Source: Symsagittifera roscoffensis (lineage: Eukaryota > Xenacoelomorpha > Acoela > Convolutidae). From it: DNA of 64,000 bases. Positions 11,968 to 23,762 of this stretch are shown here, piece by piece (position 1 is the first letter of the stretch; each line of letters begins with the position of its first letter). The notes under the pieces were generated by a model. That model was not told the DNA's origin. It worked only from the letters and a program-made list of their open reading frames with translations, and did no database searches. The stretch is taken from NCBI RefSeq assembly GCF_963678635.1, contig NC_087068.1:19517789-19581788 (forward strand), read 5' to 3'. Position numbers and translations under genes: made by a program.

Positions 11968-12543
11968 CTAGGGCTTGGACCGGTCATCGACCAACTCCTC
12001 GTCGTGATCATCGATTATGTCAATGTCCTGTGACAATGTTATTTCTTCTAGACCCGCAACTTCTTCCACTATCTTCTTTAGATCTATCCTGTCCACTAAG
12101 AAGTCGTCTCCGTAAGCATTATATTTCTTCGTGAGTCTTGTCCTGTCACTCTGTCGAGTCTGTATCGTAAATGGAAGATCCGGTTCCAAATTCTTGGGGA
12201 CCTCCATTTGTTTGGGGTCTTGCCAGACCTCCTCTGTGTAGGGTAAGGTTTCGTCATCTGCTACGATCACTTCGTTGGGATCTAGGTCCAGTGGTGGAGT
12301 TGTTCCTTCCTCAACGACCTCATTTCCATCGTTCTTCTCCCAGGTGCCCTTCTCGTTGACCTCACAAGCAGGTTCCATCATCAGGTAATCCCCTTCTTCC
12401 ATGTCTGCAGGTATACACCAGTCCTCTGTCGATGGATTGTGTGGCTTGATGTTCTCATAGTGAGCGGCTCTGCCTGTACTCAGTCTCCACTTTTTAGGTG
12501 CTTTTTTGTTCCTTTCGGTGGTATGACGTTCTGAAATACCCAT
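11968..12543 (-). pseudogene. Integrase-tail ORF, element B
   Basis: The frame carries STGRAAHYENIKPHNPSTED (a chromo/GPY-like end of Gypsy integrases), an acidic middle, and the block RLTKKYNAYGDDFLVDRIDL. The YGDDF(L/V)(V/I)D block closes Pol in many animal Gypsy elements. It is rich in Asp/Glu and probably disordered apart from the ends. Same gene at 34293-34871 and 54407-55051. Confidence 0.6.
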
Positions 12544-13860
12544 ACGTAGTCCTCCACTGAGTAAGCTTTTGCAACAGCTGCTTTCTTATTGGATCTTTTC
12601 ATCTGCCTTGCCTGTGCCTGCTGAGTGTTCCGTCTACACAAGTCGTTTAACTCTTGTTGACGTCATAATCACATCCCTTACATAGACTTGTGGTGATGTT
12701 TTCTTCCCCTCATACTCCGGGTAAAAGAAAGTCAAGGGCAAAGACTTCTTGTGTCCAGTTAGCATCATGTGTGGACTAACTTCGGTGGTGGAGTGTTGCG
12801 TGCTATTGTAAGCTCCCATCACCTGTGGAAAATATCTGTCCCAATCGGTCATGTACCTGGAACAATATACACTCAGCATCGACACTAACGTTCTGTTTTG
12901 CCTTTCCACTAAGCCATTCGTCTGGGGATGGTATGTCGTCGAGTGGGCCTGAGCCACCTGCGAACGTCGCATGAGCTCTTTCGTAAGTTCTCCCACGAAC
13001 GCTGTTTCGTTATCCAATTGGAACGTCATCGGACAACCATTTCTCGCTATCGACGTGCTGATTAGGTGATCGCAAGTCTCTTCTGCTGAGGCAGTTATGC
13101 GGGGCACGGCCTCTGCATTGTTCGTAAAGTGATCTATCATGACTAAGACTTGGTTATAACCACTGTCTGTCATGCATATCTTGTGGTGATCAATCTGTAC
13201 CACCTCGTTAAATTCAGATGACTGGATCGACTGCAAGGGAAAACGCAACTTCCTTGGATCCTTGACCTGTTGGCATGACAGACATGCTGTTACCCACTTC
13301 TCACATGCCTTTTTCATTCCAAGCCACTCAAAGCGTTTTAGAATCCTCTGGTATACTATGTCGATTCCCGGATGGCCCATCTGATCAGTGGACCTGAATA
13401 AAAGTTGTGTTTGATAGAGTTGCGGCAACACTATTGCATTGTATTTGTACAGGACTTTGTCCTCTTCTCTTCTCTTGCAAGCCACGATCCCGTCCTTGTT
13501 CAGATATTACCTTCCCTCTTTCTGCATAAAGAACTGTCTCAGATTGCGATAACTGTCTTCCTCCAGATCGCTTTTGTCCGGAGCTCCATTTTCGATCCAC
13601 CGTTTCGGGTTGCTCGTCATGCGGTCATTTCTCTGTGCTCGTAGTAAGTCCGAGAGTCTGTATCTCGCCTTGCAGTACGTCTTCATGACCCTCATCTGAC
13701 GATTCATTTCATCTGACTGATGCATGTCATCTTCCATCTGAACGCACCAAATCTTCGCCAATGGTCGTGTTTCTTGTTTGAACGGTTGGAGATCAGTCCT
13801 GACTACCTCTCTTTGCGGCAACAAGCTTATCGAATGTTTCGATACTGCTATTGTTTCCAT
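12544..13860 (-). pseudogene. int: Integrase, element B
   Basis: The zinc-binding N-terminus is visible as MGHPGIDIVYQRILKRF followed by CLSCQQ. The DDE core follows: first Asp in VVQIDHHKICMTDSGYN, second Asp in TFQLDNETAFVG, Glu in NGLVERQNRTL, with the usual HSTTYHPQTNG block before it. C-terminal PHMMLTGHKKSLPLTFFYPEY is shared with C1 and C2. It would join element DNA to the host chromosome. Fossil, broken. Confidence 0.8.
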
Positions 13861-13876
13861 ATCATCTGCTGCGTTG

Positions 13877-14587
13877 TCAAAGACTCTTTCTTCCGGTACG
13901 AGGTCGATTAGTGTCAGGGTCTTGATATACCTCCCTATCTAGTTCCCTTGCTCGAGTTTCCACTAATAGTGTGTGGATCGCTAGCTCGGACATGTCTGAG
14001 CCTGAGCTCAAGTTCCGGTCTGAATAGGTGTCGAGTCTTGAATTTCGGGAATTGTCATCCATTGAAGAGTCTGCGATAGAGCACGTCCCCTCCTCCGGAT
14101 CAGTTCTGTGCGTTCTTCGCATCCATCTGAACTCCCCGGACAAAGCTTTATTCTCCAGGTCCTGTTTCTCATCAGGAACTTTTTCATCTACATCAGACTC
14201 CCCGGACAAACTTCCTTGTCCCAGGTGTTGATCTTGAACTCGCCAGCTCTTCTCACTGTTCGTCTCCCCGGACAAACAATCCTGCAACAGGTTTCGTTCA
14301 ACCCTCTCGCCTTCCTTATCCTGGTCCTCAAAGGTAACGGTTTTCTTTTGCGTATCGTTCCCCTGTTCTTTACAACTGTATGAAGTACTGGTTAAAACAT
14401 CGTGGGGTTTTGAGGATACTAGCTGCTGAACTATTGTCCTACAATCCTTCTCGTTTTCTTTGTGTTGTCGTCTTGACGGCCTGATCTTCACCTTCTCACT
14501 GGTTGTCAGTGATGCCATAGCTGCTGCCATCTCGGGGTCATCTCTGGTCAATTCTGTCTCTAACAATCCACCCAGCATCCGCATCAC
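13877..14587 (-). pseudogene. Acidic spacer between RNase H and integrase, element B
   Basis: A 236-residue frame, Ser/Asp/Glu-rich, with three to four repeats of a CLSGE / SLSGE / ALSGE type motif in an acidic context. The C elements have an acidic region in the same place (SGE-W-x-E repeats at 36246-36926 and 52514-53100). Function unknown; probably a disordered linker in Pol, since no known fold is seen. Confidence 0.5.
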
Positions 14588-15618
14588 CTGGGGTGGGGCT
14601 GCACCGTTTTATCCAATAATGAGAGGCTGTTAATGTTCATGCGAGAGAGTTCCTGCTGGACCAGGTTCGAGCGCAGCAAGGGCGCCGGGCCCTTCTTGGG
14701 TAGAATCTTTATCTCGGCTGCTTTCTCTACAGGTAACTCAGGATGTCCTGGGATTGGATGTCCAGACTTATCAAACCATCTCGTCAATGGAAGAGCTTCC
14801 TCAGTTTCTTTGTCCAGAAACGAAAATCCTTCCTTGATTTCTGCCTGATTGGCTTGCTTCTGATCCGATCTTTCATAGAAATCGGTTTTCCTGCTGAGGC
14901 TGTCAGAATTCTGGTGTTTGTCACGCATCCTGTGCTCGATTATCATATGGTAGCCATCTGACCTCACTATCCATCTACCAAAATAAATCTGATCCATCGA
15001 GTATGTCTTCAACCAGGATAACGCTCTGTTGTCCACGCGTAACTTAAAGGGAGCGCTCCCCAAGTATTCGGGGTACTTTTCCACGAATGTGACTACTGCA
15101 AACATTTCTGCTTTCGGTGCACCATATTTCATCACAATGTCACTTAACACCTTAATGCCATATGCAATGGGACGGAGAACTGTTCTTCCATTTCATTCCT
15201 GCTCCCGATGCAGTATTCCTGAGATGGCTACTACTGATGCGTCTGTATCAAGAACATACCTGCCCTTTTTTGTAGGCATGCCTAGCACTGGCGCTTCGCA
15301 CAGTTCCCGCTTTATGTTCTCGAAGGCAGTTTGTGCTTCTTCGTTCCATTCGAACTTCTTTCCTCTGTTGCGCATCAGCTTCTGCATGGGATACACCTTG
15401 TCTGCATACCCTTTTATGAACTCACGGTAATAATTGGCAAACCCTAGGAAGCTCATGAGTTGTGTGTCCGTTCTGGGAGCCTTCCATGTCAGCACAGCCT
15501 CTACTGCTTCCGGGTCCGGCCTCACACCATGCCTGTCCACCATTCTTCCTAGATACTTGATTGAATCCCTCAGGATCTCGCATTTCGATGGTTTGCATTG
15601 CCAAACTGCTCTCTTCAT
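14584..15618 (-). pseudogene. RT connection and RNase H, element B
   Basis: The RT thumb/connection shows KPSKCEILRDSIKYLGRMVD and FLGFANYYREFIKGYADKVY. RNase H follows with DTDASVVAISGILHREQE (first Asp), APKAEMFAVVTFVEKYPEYL (Glu) and LRVDNRALSWLKTYSMDQ (Asp), ending MRDKHQNSDSLSRK. RNase H degrades the RNA strand during reverse transcription. Fossil. Confidence 0.8.
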
Positions 15619-16200
15619 GCAGTCAAAGACCTCTTCGAGCCGATGTGGTCTTCCAGGGTGGGTTTTGCTATGACCACGTCATCCACGTAACACATCACAA
15701 AGTTCCAGTCTTTTTCGTCACTCCGGTCAAAGCGTAAGCCATCAGTCTTTGAAAAGTGGCCGTTGCGTTGCACAAGCCGAAGGGCATCTTCTTCCACTGG
15801 TACAACCCCAAATCACATGCGAACCGGTCTTTTCTCTCTTTCCTTCTTCCGCAGAGGAACCTGAGGAACCTTCCGCAGAGGAACCTAGTCGGAGATTCGT
15901 CGGACTTAGGTCTTCCCTCGTGAAGCCCATTCTTTCTCAAGTTTTTTATCTGCATCACGCTCACTATCGCTTCTGTGTCCAGAAGCCCTGTGAATCCGAT
16001 TTTCTTTCCATTGGTGTCGAGCAGCTGTGCAGTCACATCTGCTTCTCATCCAATGTGAACCGCGTCTTGTTTCATCATGGCGCCATGACCTATCCTACGG
16101 ACTTTAAGTTCTCCTTCACCCATATAGGTTTGCCCCATTCGGTCACTGTCCGTCGTCACGTGGGTCCTGGTGTAGATACTGATTCCATCCACGTTCAGCG
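15615..16200 (-). pseudogene. Protease remnant and RT palm, element B
   Basis: The retropepsin signature survives as GFTGLLDTEAIVSVM in 15695-16036. RT palm pieces follow: FACDLGLYQWKKMPFGLCNA and the catalytic-box context CYVDDVVIAKPTLEDH in 15615-15797. A short in-frame repeat (FLCGRFLRFLCGR) lies between them. Fossil; parts only. Confidence 0.7.
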
Positions 16201-19200
16201 TCACTTGATCCACGTTCCATAGACTTCCACGTAGCGCCCGTGAAGTTTCTTTATTCGAGGGCCACCCGTTGTCAGTAGCGCTGGCACAGCTCTTGACTCA
16301 GTGCGTGGCTCCACCTGTCTCAGATAATCTGCATATGTATCCAAAAGCATCAGAGTGAATTCTGATGGTTCACTCAGATTTCTGATTACCTGGTGTCCCG
16401 CTACCGAGATTACTGATTGTATTTTACTTCCCTGTGGCACCAAACCAAACGTCTTCCCGGAGATCACATTTAGTTTCATGATCAATTTGCTTGGTGTTTT
16501 CGTTTCTTCGACTTCTGATGCCTCGAAGGCGTTCAGCCTTTCCTGTAATTTCTCATTTTTCAATTCGAGCATCTTTTTTTGTTCGATCTCCTTCGTAACC
16601 AATTCCTGCTGGACTCTGTTTAGAGCATCCCTGGCGGCTGCCCTATAGTCGATCTTGAAGTCATACGTCGCAGTTACCGGTTCCGCTTCACATCTCTCTT
16701 CCATTACCGCCTGCATCTTCTTCGTTGCCAGTTCCTGTGGTTTCTCTTTTCTGCGCGCCTCCGCTTCACTCAACAGGCGAGCCTTGCTGGCTTTCACTCC
16801 CGATACAGCTTCCTCATGCCTTGGATGCTTGATGTCTGCCACAGCATCCCAGAATTATGGACAATCCGATTTAAAATGACCTTCCAACTTATAAAAGAAA
16901 CACCTTGGGTCAATTTTCGCAATTACTCCTCTCATGAAATCTTCATGATCGACCTCTGACGCATCTTCATCCTCAAGGCTAAAGCCTTTTGCTTTCATGC
17001 CCTGTTTGTATGTTAGGCATGCTGACACATGATGGTCCGTCGAACTGCAATTTGCACAAGACCGTCTCTTGTCCATGTCGTCCCTTGGTTTGTACCAGTT
17101 GTTTCCTTGGTTTCCTGGTCCATTGTTGAAATTGTCATAGTTGTTTTTGTAATATCCAGATCTCGATGGAGGCTTCAGCAAAATATTTTCTTTTGACTTG
17201 AGTCTCAACTCCTCTGGTATTGGCGCAATGGTTGAGAATGATGTTTAATGTGTCGCTAACATTGTTCGCAGTTCATGATTCTTCGCACCATCGATGAATT
17301 TTGAGGCTACTGTCAGGTTCATCCTTCTATTTGACTCATCTGGCTGGCTACGCCTTCTCAGCATCTCCAAATCGTCTAGAAACTTGTCTATTGTCTCATC
17401 TTCTCGTTGCCTCCGTTTCTCAAAGCGCATCATTCCCTGCACCCCTGAGCTAAAACGATTTCATTTAACAAGATTTCAAAGTTTTTCTCCAGTGCCCCAT
17501 TAGTATTGCTTTTTTGGCATCACGCTGTTTAGGGCTGTCCCTTCCAAGTTACTGGTGAGAGCACTGCATTCTTGTCTTTCTGTCAAGTCCTCTTCCTCGC
17601 AATGCAGTCTCATCACCTCTATCCAGGTATCAATACAGCCATCAGATTCGTCTTTATAGCATCTTGGTTTCTTAAAGACTCTTCTGGACTTTTCACTACG
17701 TTCATTGGTCCTCGACAGCCTGGTAAGAAATGTTTCCAAGGTCCTGTTCAGAGGTTCAAAGGCTGTGGCCATCGATGCAGCGTCTTTTGAATGCCCCGCC
17801 TGAGTATCTTTGCCCCCTGATAAGGGCTCCAGATTTTCCCTCCTGTCCGACTCGCTGGGATTATTTCTTCCTTGGCTCGCATGACTCCTGTTCCTGGAAT
17901 CACATCTCCCAGTCGCATGTGTATCTTGCGTTGGTCGTTCGTTAGAGGTCTTTCTTTTGCCTTTTGAACTTCCTCCGATGTTTGGGCCCCGGGGTCTATT
18001 GTCCCTTGTGGTATAGCCTGATGAACTGCCCCTTCCTCTAGAGGGTTCATATGTCCTTCTCCTATTCTGCTGCTCGTTCAAGTTCACCCTCGGCTCCCTA
18101 CTGGGTTCTCCCGATTTCGATTCCCCTCTTTTTGGTCCACTCCTGCTGCTTAGTAGCCCATCGAACCTATCCATGATAGCCTGAGTTCGCTTCTCCATCA
18201 TCGCATCTATCTTCGTGTCAAGAGTCTCAAGAGTCTGCTCTTGTTGAATTCTCAACCTCTCCATGTCGTCTCTCAATCGTAACTCTCTTTGCTCAGCCTC
18301 CCCAGTCAATCGCGACAGGTTCTTCGCTAAGTGTTCATCCATTCTCTCCTTCAAGCGTTTTTCGCTTATGCTAGCTTCTTGTCTGTTGCGGTTGATCTCT
18401 TCTCGCAGACTTTCTCTCTTGACGTGGACTGCCCTTTCCAGTTCACTCATTCTTATGGACATCTGTTCATTCTGTTCTCCTATACTGCACACTATGTTGG
18501 TCAAGGCTTCTTCAATTGATGCTCCGTTTTCTACTAATGGCGTCACAAGTGGCGGTGTCACCCTGTCGATCCCAGGTAGCTTGGTGCTGGTCGAGATTCG
18601 GGCTTTGATTCTCTGCCGCGATGTCTTTTCACTATCCACCTCTGGATCCGCCGGTGCGTTGCTTAGCCTTGTGATCCTACTCTGCCCAGTTCGCATTTCC
18701 GGGTTCGTCATATTCACACAGTCTCTTGACTGGCCTGATTCTTTTATGGTATTGCTTATTGTCCTCACCACGCCAAATTGTTCCATGGTACCAGTCTCTC
18801 TATCGGCGTATGCGCCATTCTCCTGAGTCGAGCTACTGAGGCTGACTTGAGATCCGAAGTCATCTTGCCCGTCGTCGTCCTCTTCTTCTTCCTGGGTCTC
18901 TGCCTCATCGCCCGTACCCGTTCCCATAGTAAATGGAAAGAAGTTTCCTAAAGTGTTCTTCACTCTTTCTGAAAACGATGATGACGTTGCCAGTTTTTTC
19001 CGTCATGCCAAACATGTTGTCTGTGGGTGATCTTGTAGTCGCCACATTTTCAGTAGAGATATCGGACAGTTCCGACATCTCTTCTCGGTCCAAGGTCCCG
19101 GTGGAAGTGGCAAAATATTGGCCTTGTTCTACCGGTGTAGATTCACTCGTCAACCTTCTGTTTCCTCTCCCTTCCGGTCCATGTCCCTCTGATCCTCATC

Positions 19201-19392
19201 CAGAGCAGGGTCTAAATGGACCTCTACCTCTAACATTGCCTTTTGTCCTTCTGATGACTTTTGACTCCTGGTTTCAACCATTATGCTTGAAACTTTCTTA
19301 CCTTTGTCGGTCCGGGTTTGTGTGATCCTTTCCATAAAAGGGTCAGTCATTGCGTCTCTGTTTCTCAGGTATGAATTTCCTGGAGCTGTCAC
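16201..19392 (-). pseudogene. gag: Gag and gag-protease linker, element B
   Basis: Element-strand order: N-terminus with VETRSQKSSEGQ (19392-19150), a Ser/Thr-rich part, then a long frame (18963-17500) with coiled coil (ERAVHVKRESLREEINRNRQ), Arg/Gly/Ser-rich basic stretch and capsid-like block (AFEPLNRTLETFLTRL, DGCIDTWIEVMRLHCEEE). Two zinc knuckles are CANCSSTDHHVSAC and a CFF-start knuckle at 17208-16855. The linker (16842-16201) is Glu/Lys/Ala-rich and ends with the NLSEPSEFTLMLLDTYADYL block. A 2.1-kb part is duplicated at 7027-9151. Broken. Confidence 0.8.
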
Positions 19393-22191
19393 CTAGTTTA
19401 GGTATCCATGACTTGTTCAAACTCATTTTCAATTTACCACTTCTTACTGGCTATACACTCAATTCGATTGCTAGTGTCTTTTTAGTCTTTCAACTGATAA
19501 TAATAATAACACAACACAAAAAATTCCAAAAGTTTCACTTAAATCGTCACCAGGAATCCTTGTATGTTATCACAGTACAAAGTGTATACAATTTATTCTC
19601 AATAATCGATTATTATTTGCAAGATATGAAGCTAGCATAGTCTGATGATATCAATATATTTGAAAGATAGCGTACTCACTACCCAATCAAGCACAAATGT
19701 TATTCAATTAAAACCAAAAATGAATGAAAATGAGATTATTTTCGATGAAAAACGTATGTGTTTTGTACTTTCAGTCGCAATATGATGTTTTGTCAGTATG
19801 TGTTTTGTCAGTCGCAATATGATAGTCGAACTTGTTTTTGAAGATAGAGTTTTCCCTGTTTGGTGCTGCACCAAACAGACAAAACTTGAAGGCAGTAATT
19901 TTCTCAAGTGGGCGTCTATTGCACCCACCGAGTCCTGTGTTACATATCTGCCTTCGGATTGCCCGAGCTAGACCTGCTAAAATCCTGAGGACAATCACAT
20001 TCCCAAAAACGATTTGGATTTCAATCCACACAAATCAGTAACAAATTATTTTTCAATTTAGACTTAATGTCGCGAAAATCCGAGTTTAGACTTGTCTTGT
20101 TTTGGTCTAGTCTTTTATAAAAGGCAAATTACCAGTGCAGTCACTGGTTCCTAGCCTGTCTCTTAATAACCTTTTACCTTTCACTGTTTTCTTTTCTTCT
20201 GTCTACTTAAGTCTTAACAAAATAATACCCCTCCGGATTGACAAAAATGGGACCCCTCCGGTTTGGCAAAAATGGGACCCCTCCGGATTGGCAAAAATGG
20301 GACCCCTCCGGATTGGCAAAATTAGGACCCCTCCGGATTGGCAAAAACAGTACCCCTCCGGATTGGAATAAATGGGACCCCTCCGGATTGGCAAAAATAA
20401 GAGCCCTCCGGATTGGCAAAATTGGGACCCCTCCGGATTGGCAAAAACAAGACCCCTCCGCATTGGCAAAATTGGGACCCCTCCGGATTGGGACCCCTCC
20501 GGGTTTATAAAAATAACTTTTCAGAGACTTTCAAAACGTTCTCCGATGCTATTATGCTGTTTGTACTAAATAAGAAGGGTTTATTATCTTTTCCTAGACC
20601 CTTCCGGATTGAAGCAAAGCCTCATATGTGTTAATTAACCTTAACTGTGAAGGGTCTTATTACTAGTCCAGTTTCGACTCGACTATGGTCTTCTGGTTCC
20701 CTTAGCCTTCCCTTTTCGTCTAGAACTGCGAAAAATTGCCTTATTCAACCATTGCTACCCTTTTGTAGGGGTGTGGGGGTTTTTCAAAAAAATTTTTTAT
20801 ATAACGTGAAGGGTCTACCTTCCCGAATTAGTGAATTTGCTAAAAACAATCTTAAAAAATTTCACTAAAATCAAAAACATTTCTCTTTTATAGGTTCAGC
20901 CATATTTTTTTCGCAATTCTGTTCTTTTCGACCTAAAAATTATTGATCCGAGCTCAAAAGGCCTATACTCTTGTAGTTCAATGCAAGAAACCCGATCTAA
21001 AACGTTCCAGCTGGAAAAATTTGCCTAAAACAATGCTATTTGGACCCCTCCGGATTGATGAATCGACTAAAACAAACACGTTAAGTTCGATTTCACTGTA
21101 ACCCGGAAGGTTATCTGCAAACGGGTTTTGAAACCTGTCGATTCACTAAGGAACGTTGTCCCTCCAACAATTTTTACTGTCCTAACTCAAAAATTTCAAA
21201 AAATTTTCTTTTTTTTGTAGCGTTTCGTTTCATCAAAAATCAAGAAAATTCGGTTTTTGGTACCCAATTAGTTTCAACCACTTCCTACCTAAACTTAACC
21301 GGTTCTACCTATTATACTAGTACAGTTAAGATGTAAATCACTAAATTAGCGCTTTTTTTTGTTCCAAAAAATATCGATATCTCAAAAATCGCGATTTGTG
21401 GGGGATCAAAATATCGGTATTTTGACCCTAAAAACCGGTCTGCTCTGTGTGTTTTTACTTGAAATCAGTATAGGAGTATTAATATAGGCACTATAAACAA
21501 TAACACTAGTTATACTATACCTCTCCGGGTTTGTTCAATCTCCGAATTAAGGTGCTTTACTTGGAAATTCGCAGTGCGGTGAAGGGTCACTACAGTTAAG
21601 TCACTGCCGAGCCCCCCACAGAGTAATATCTTACTTTTGTACCAAAAGGGATACAAAACTTTTAACGATACCCAACCGCCGATTGTTGTTGTCCTTGAGC
21701 CCTTTCTTGTCGCTCTTTGAACTGCTTGCCGGATCAGTCTTCTTCACTAATCCCGAGACCCTTCCGGATTGAGAGCAAATTAGCATTAACGTGCTTAAAT
21801 ACTCAAACAACCCTACAGTACTAGCACCACAAACGGGCCACACAACTGATCGCTACAATCTTAACTGATATAAATGCCTGTAACAAGAATATATCTAATA
21901 ACAACAAACGGGAGGGTCTGATCACATCTCGTCTGGGGGATGATTTCTACTGATTTTATAATTTTTTAATACTGTTTTTGGTTTTTTCGGTTATTTTTTA
22001 TGTTTTTTGTTGTTCTTAGGTTTTATACTACTTTTTGTTTGGTTTTTATAAATCTTTAAAAGATTTTGGTCACGTAATACTCGGGAAATGACGGGATCGC
22101 GAATCCCCCCACCCTTCCTTGTTCGTGAATTTTCAGTCTTAACTAGGTTAAAAAGCTACTCACGGTTAGGGCCTTATTAAAAGCGTTATTA
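19393..22191 (-). other. 5' leader of element B
   Basis: About 2.8 kb without a supported gene. It holds the tandem array at 20228-20515 and scattered TCCGGATTG or TTCCGGATTG copies outside it (for example near 20600, 21050 and 21767). The outer part (21450-22190) lines up loosely with the leader of element A (shared GATCACATCTCGTC and long T-rich runs). I did not find a TGG-start primer site next to the LTR, unlike in A and C. Confidence 0.6.
20228..20515. repeat. Tandem array, ~25-bp unit, 12 copies (element B leader)
   Basis: Plus-strand unit is close to CCTCCGGATTGGCAAAA plus ATGGGAC, repeated about 12 times with few changes. It is open in several frames on both strands, which produces repeat-only ORFs of ~70-90 residues that I do not treat as genes. 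The core TCCGGATTG recurs singly through the rest of the leader. Confidence 0.95.
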
Positions 22192-23080
22192 TGAGCATCC
22201 GCTCGAAGCAGAGTGCTCGTTAACGGCCCAGCGTCTAAGCAAAGCTCTACATGCTTTTCACCGTCTCTAGCAAAGCCAGTTCTTTTGGTGGTCTTTCTAA
22301 CATCGGGTCGACAAAAACGTTACTGCTTTCGGCTTCGGTAAAAAAAACTCAAATTAACTTAATTTTATGCAAGAATAGTGAGCTCATGGCTGGGTCTCAG
22401 TATCCCCAGTCCACGAGGTCACTCCTAAAAACAGGGCTACTACTACTTTTTATATTACTATTCTTTTTGTTCAGTAGATAAAAATCATCATCTCCATCGA
22501 AGATGGATTAACCCTTTCCCTCAACTCCTAGCTTCTCATTATCTGAAAATGAATCTGATGTTAATTAAACTCAATTCAGGACATAACCAGGAAGCTAAAA
22601 GTTTGTATCAAATAGTTTGAGTTCAGTCTCAAGACCCCTCCGGACTCTTGAATGCCCGGAAATAGCGTCCTTATTTCCTTTGCGGAAGGTTGGACACACG
22701 CTGTCCCAACACCCTTCACCGTTTGCGTGAATCGCTCTGTAACGATTGTAGCGACACAATCGTTACAACTCGGAGCGGTTTCGGACAATCTGAATTCTCT
22801 GTTTTCTGATTCGCTATCTCTTTCGTAGTTATCTCTACGACAAAAACAGTTTTTGTGTTTTTCTTCTGTTTTTTCTCCAGAATGGCCGTTTCAGCTTTTC
22901 TCAGAAATGTGACGTCATCATTCGAAGTTGTAAAAAAAATAAAAACACCAGAACATTTTGACCTTCAAAGTTTGCTTAATCGTTCAAATAACTTCGCTAA
23001 TCTGCTAAAACTAACATTTCTCCAGGTCAGAGGCTATGAAATCGAAATGGCATTTTTGTCCATTCTGGTCGAATGTCACA
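22192..23080 (-). repeat. 5' LTR of element B (889 bp)
   Basis: Minus strand starts TGTGACATTCGACCAG at 23080 and ends GGATGCTCA at 22192. The length matches the other LTRs, and it shares blocks with the LTR of A (GATGGATTGACC/GATGGATTAACC, the AATGGCCGTTT block, the CTTTTCACCGTCTC block). The inner end is less certain than the outer one because the primer site is not recognised. The outer side abuts the PHD fragment. Confidence 0.75.
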
Positions 23081-23470
23081 TTCAGTAACGAACCTCTTGC
23101 CATGCACACCAGAGGGTAATTTGAACAAGTTTTCCTTCCAGTGCACTTCATGTTCATACGCAATATTAATGGAAGTGTCAAACTCAAGGCCCGAAAGCTT
23201 GCCCCAGGCTTGGTCAGGGCAACTGCACTTATAATGATCGGGCATTAACAGGTTCGGCCACTCTTCGGCGTCGTTTGAGAGGACGTCGCAAGGTTCACAG
23301 AAAAATGCTCTGTCTTCAAGTTTCAATACTGCTTTCTCAGATGTCTTTGCACAGGAATAATGAAACCAAGTAAAGCAACGATGACACTGAACACGTCTCG
23401 TTCAGACAAGGCCACCATACTTGCACCCAAGGTTGCCACATTGTGCGTCTTTTTTTGTTCCCGGCTTCAT
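23081..23470 (-). pseudogene. PHD-finger ORF fragment, LINE-like
   Basis: Reading leftward from an ATG at 23470 (MKPGTKKDAQCGNLGC) there is one in-frame stop at 23404-23402. Then comes a clear PHD pattern: QCHRCFTWFHYSC and, ~20 residues on, FFCEPC. Together with CGNLGC this gives the Cys4-His-Cys3 layout. The tail reads WKENLFKLPSGVHGKRFVTE. From memory, NLF-x-LPSG-x-xGK-x-F(V/I) blocks occur upstream of RT in LINE-type proteins of cnidarians and other invertebrates. I therefore read this as the start of a non-LTR element ORF, cut at 23080 by element B. A host PHD gene exon is the alternative. Confidence 0.5.
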
Positions 23471-23762
23471 CTTTGCTGTTCTTTTTGTTTTATCATTTTG
23501 ATCGAAAACTATTTAATAAGTTTATCACAAAAACTAGGCTTTGGAATCCATTTTCAAGATTGTATCAATTTTAATGGATGAACAGGTTGCTCCAGTTTGC
23601 TCCATTTAAAAATGCTTTCAGTTTTTTGTGTCCGTCGACTTGGTTGAATTTAAAAAAATAGCAAACTTGCTTTGTCAATTTGTATGTGAATTATTGTAAA
23701 TAACATTTGTAAATTGATGTTTTATCTTCATTTAGATTAGTTTATTGTAAAAATCCTGACGA
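23471..23762. other. Unassigned A/T-rich flank
   Basis: About 290 bp between the PHD fragment and the C1 LTR. It is A/T-rich with short T runs; I see no gene, repeat or regulatory signal. It is probably the 5' flank of the PHD-bearing sequence and, with that fragment, the only stretch here not owned by an LTR element. Confidence 0.5.

Larger units (their letters stand above)
7027..23080 (-). mobile_element. Element B: giant Ty3/Gypsy element with internal tandem duplication
   Basis: A fossil element on the minus strand: LTR 22192-23080, leader with ~25-bp repeats, gag, protease/RT, RNase H, integrase, integrase tail, macro-like ORF, spacer and SGNH ORF, then abruptly a second copy of gag (7027-9151) at about 98% identity to 16331-18459. 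The simplest reading is a 9.3-kb tandem duplication with joints in gag and in the SGNH ORF; element A then landed in the second gag. The copy is broken, with on the order of ten or more breaks. Its LTR start abuts a PHD-finger fragment at 23080, with a predicted target duplication TTCAG. Confidence 0.85.

Noticed and set aside
20203-20634. ORFs with GLAKMGPLRIGK or SGGVLFLPIRR repeats; also the idea of a CRISPR-like array
   Set aside because: Direct ~25-bp tandem units without spacers. This is a minisatellite inside a retrotransposon leader.
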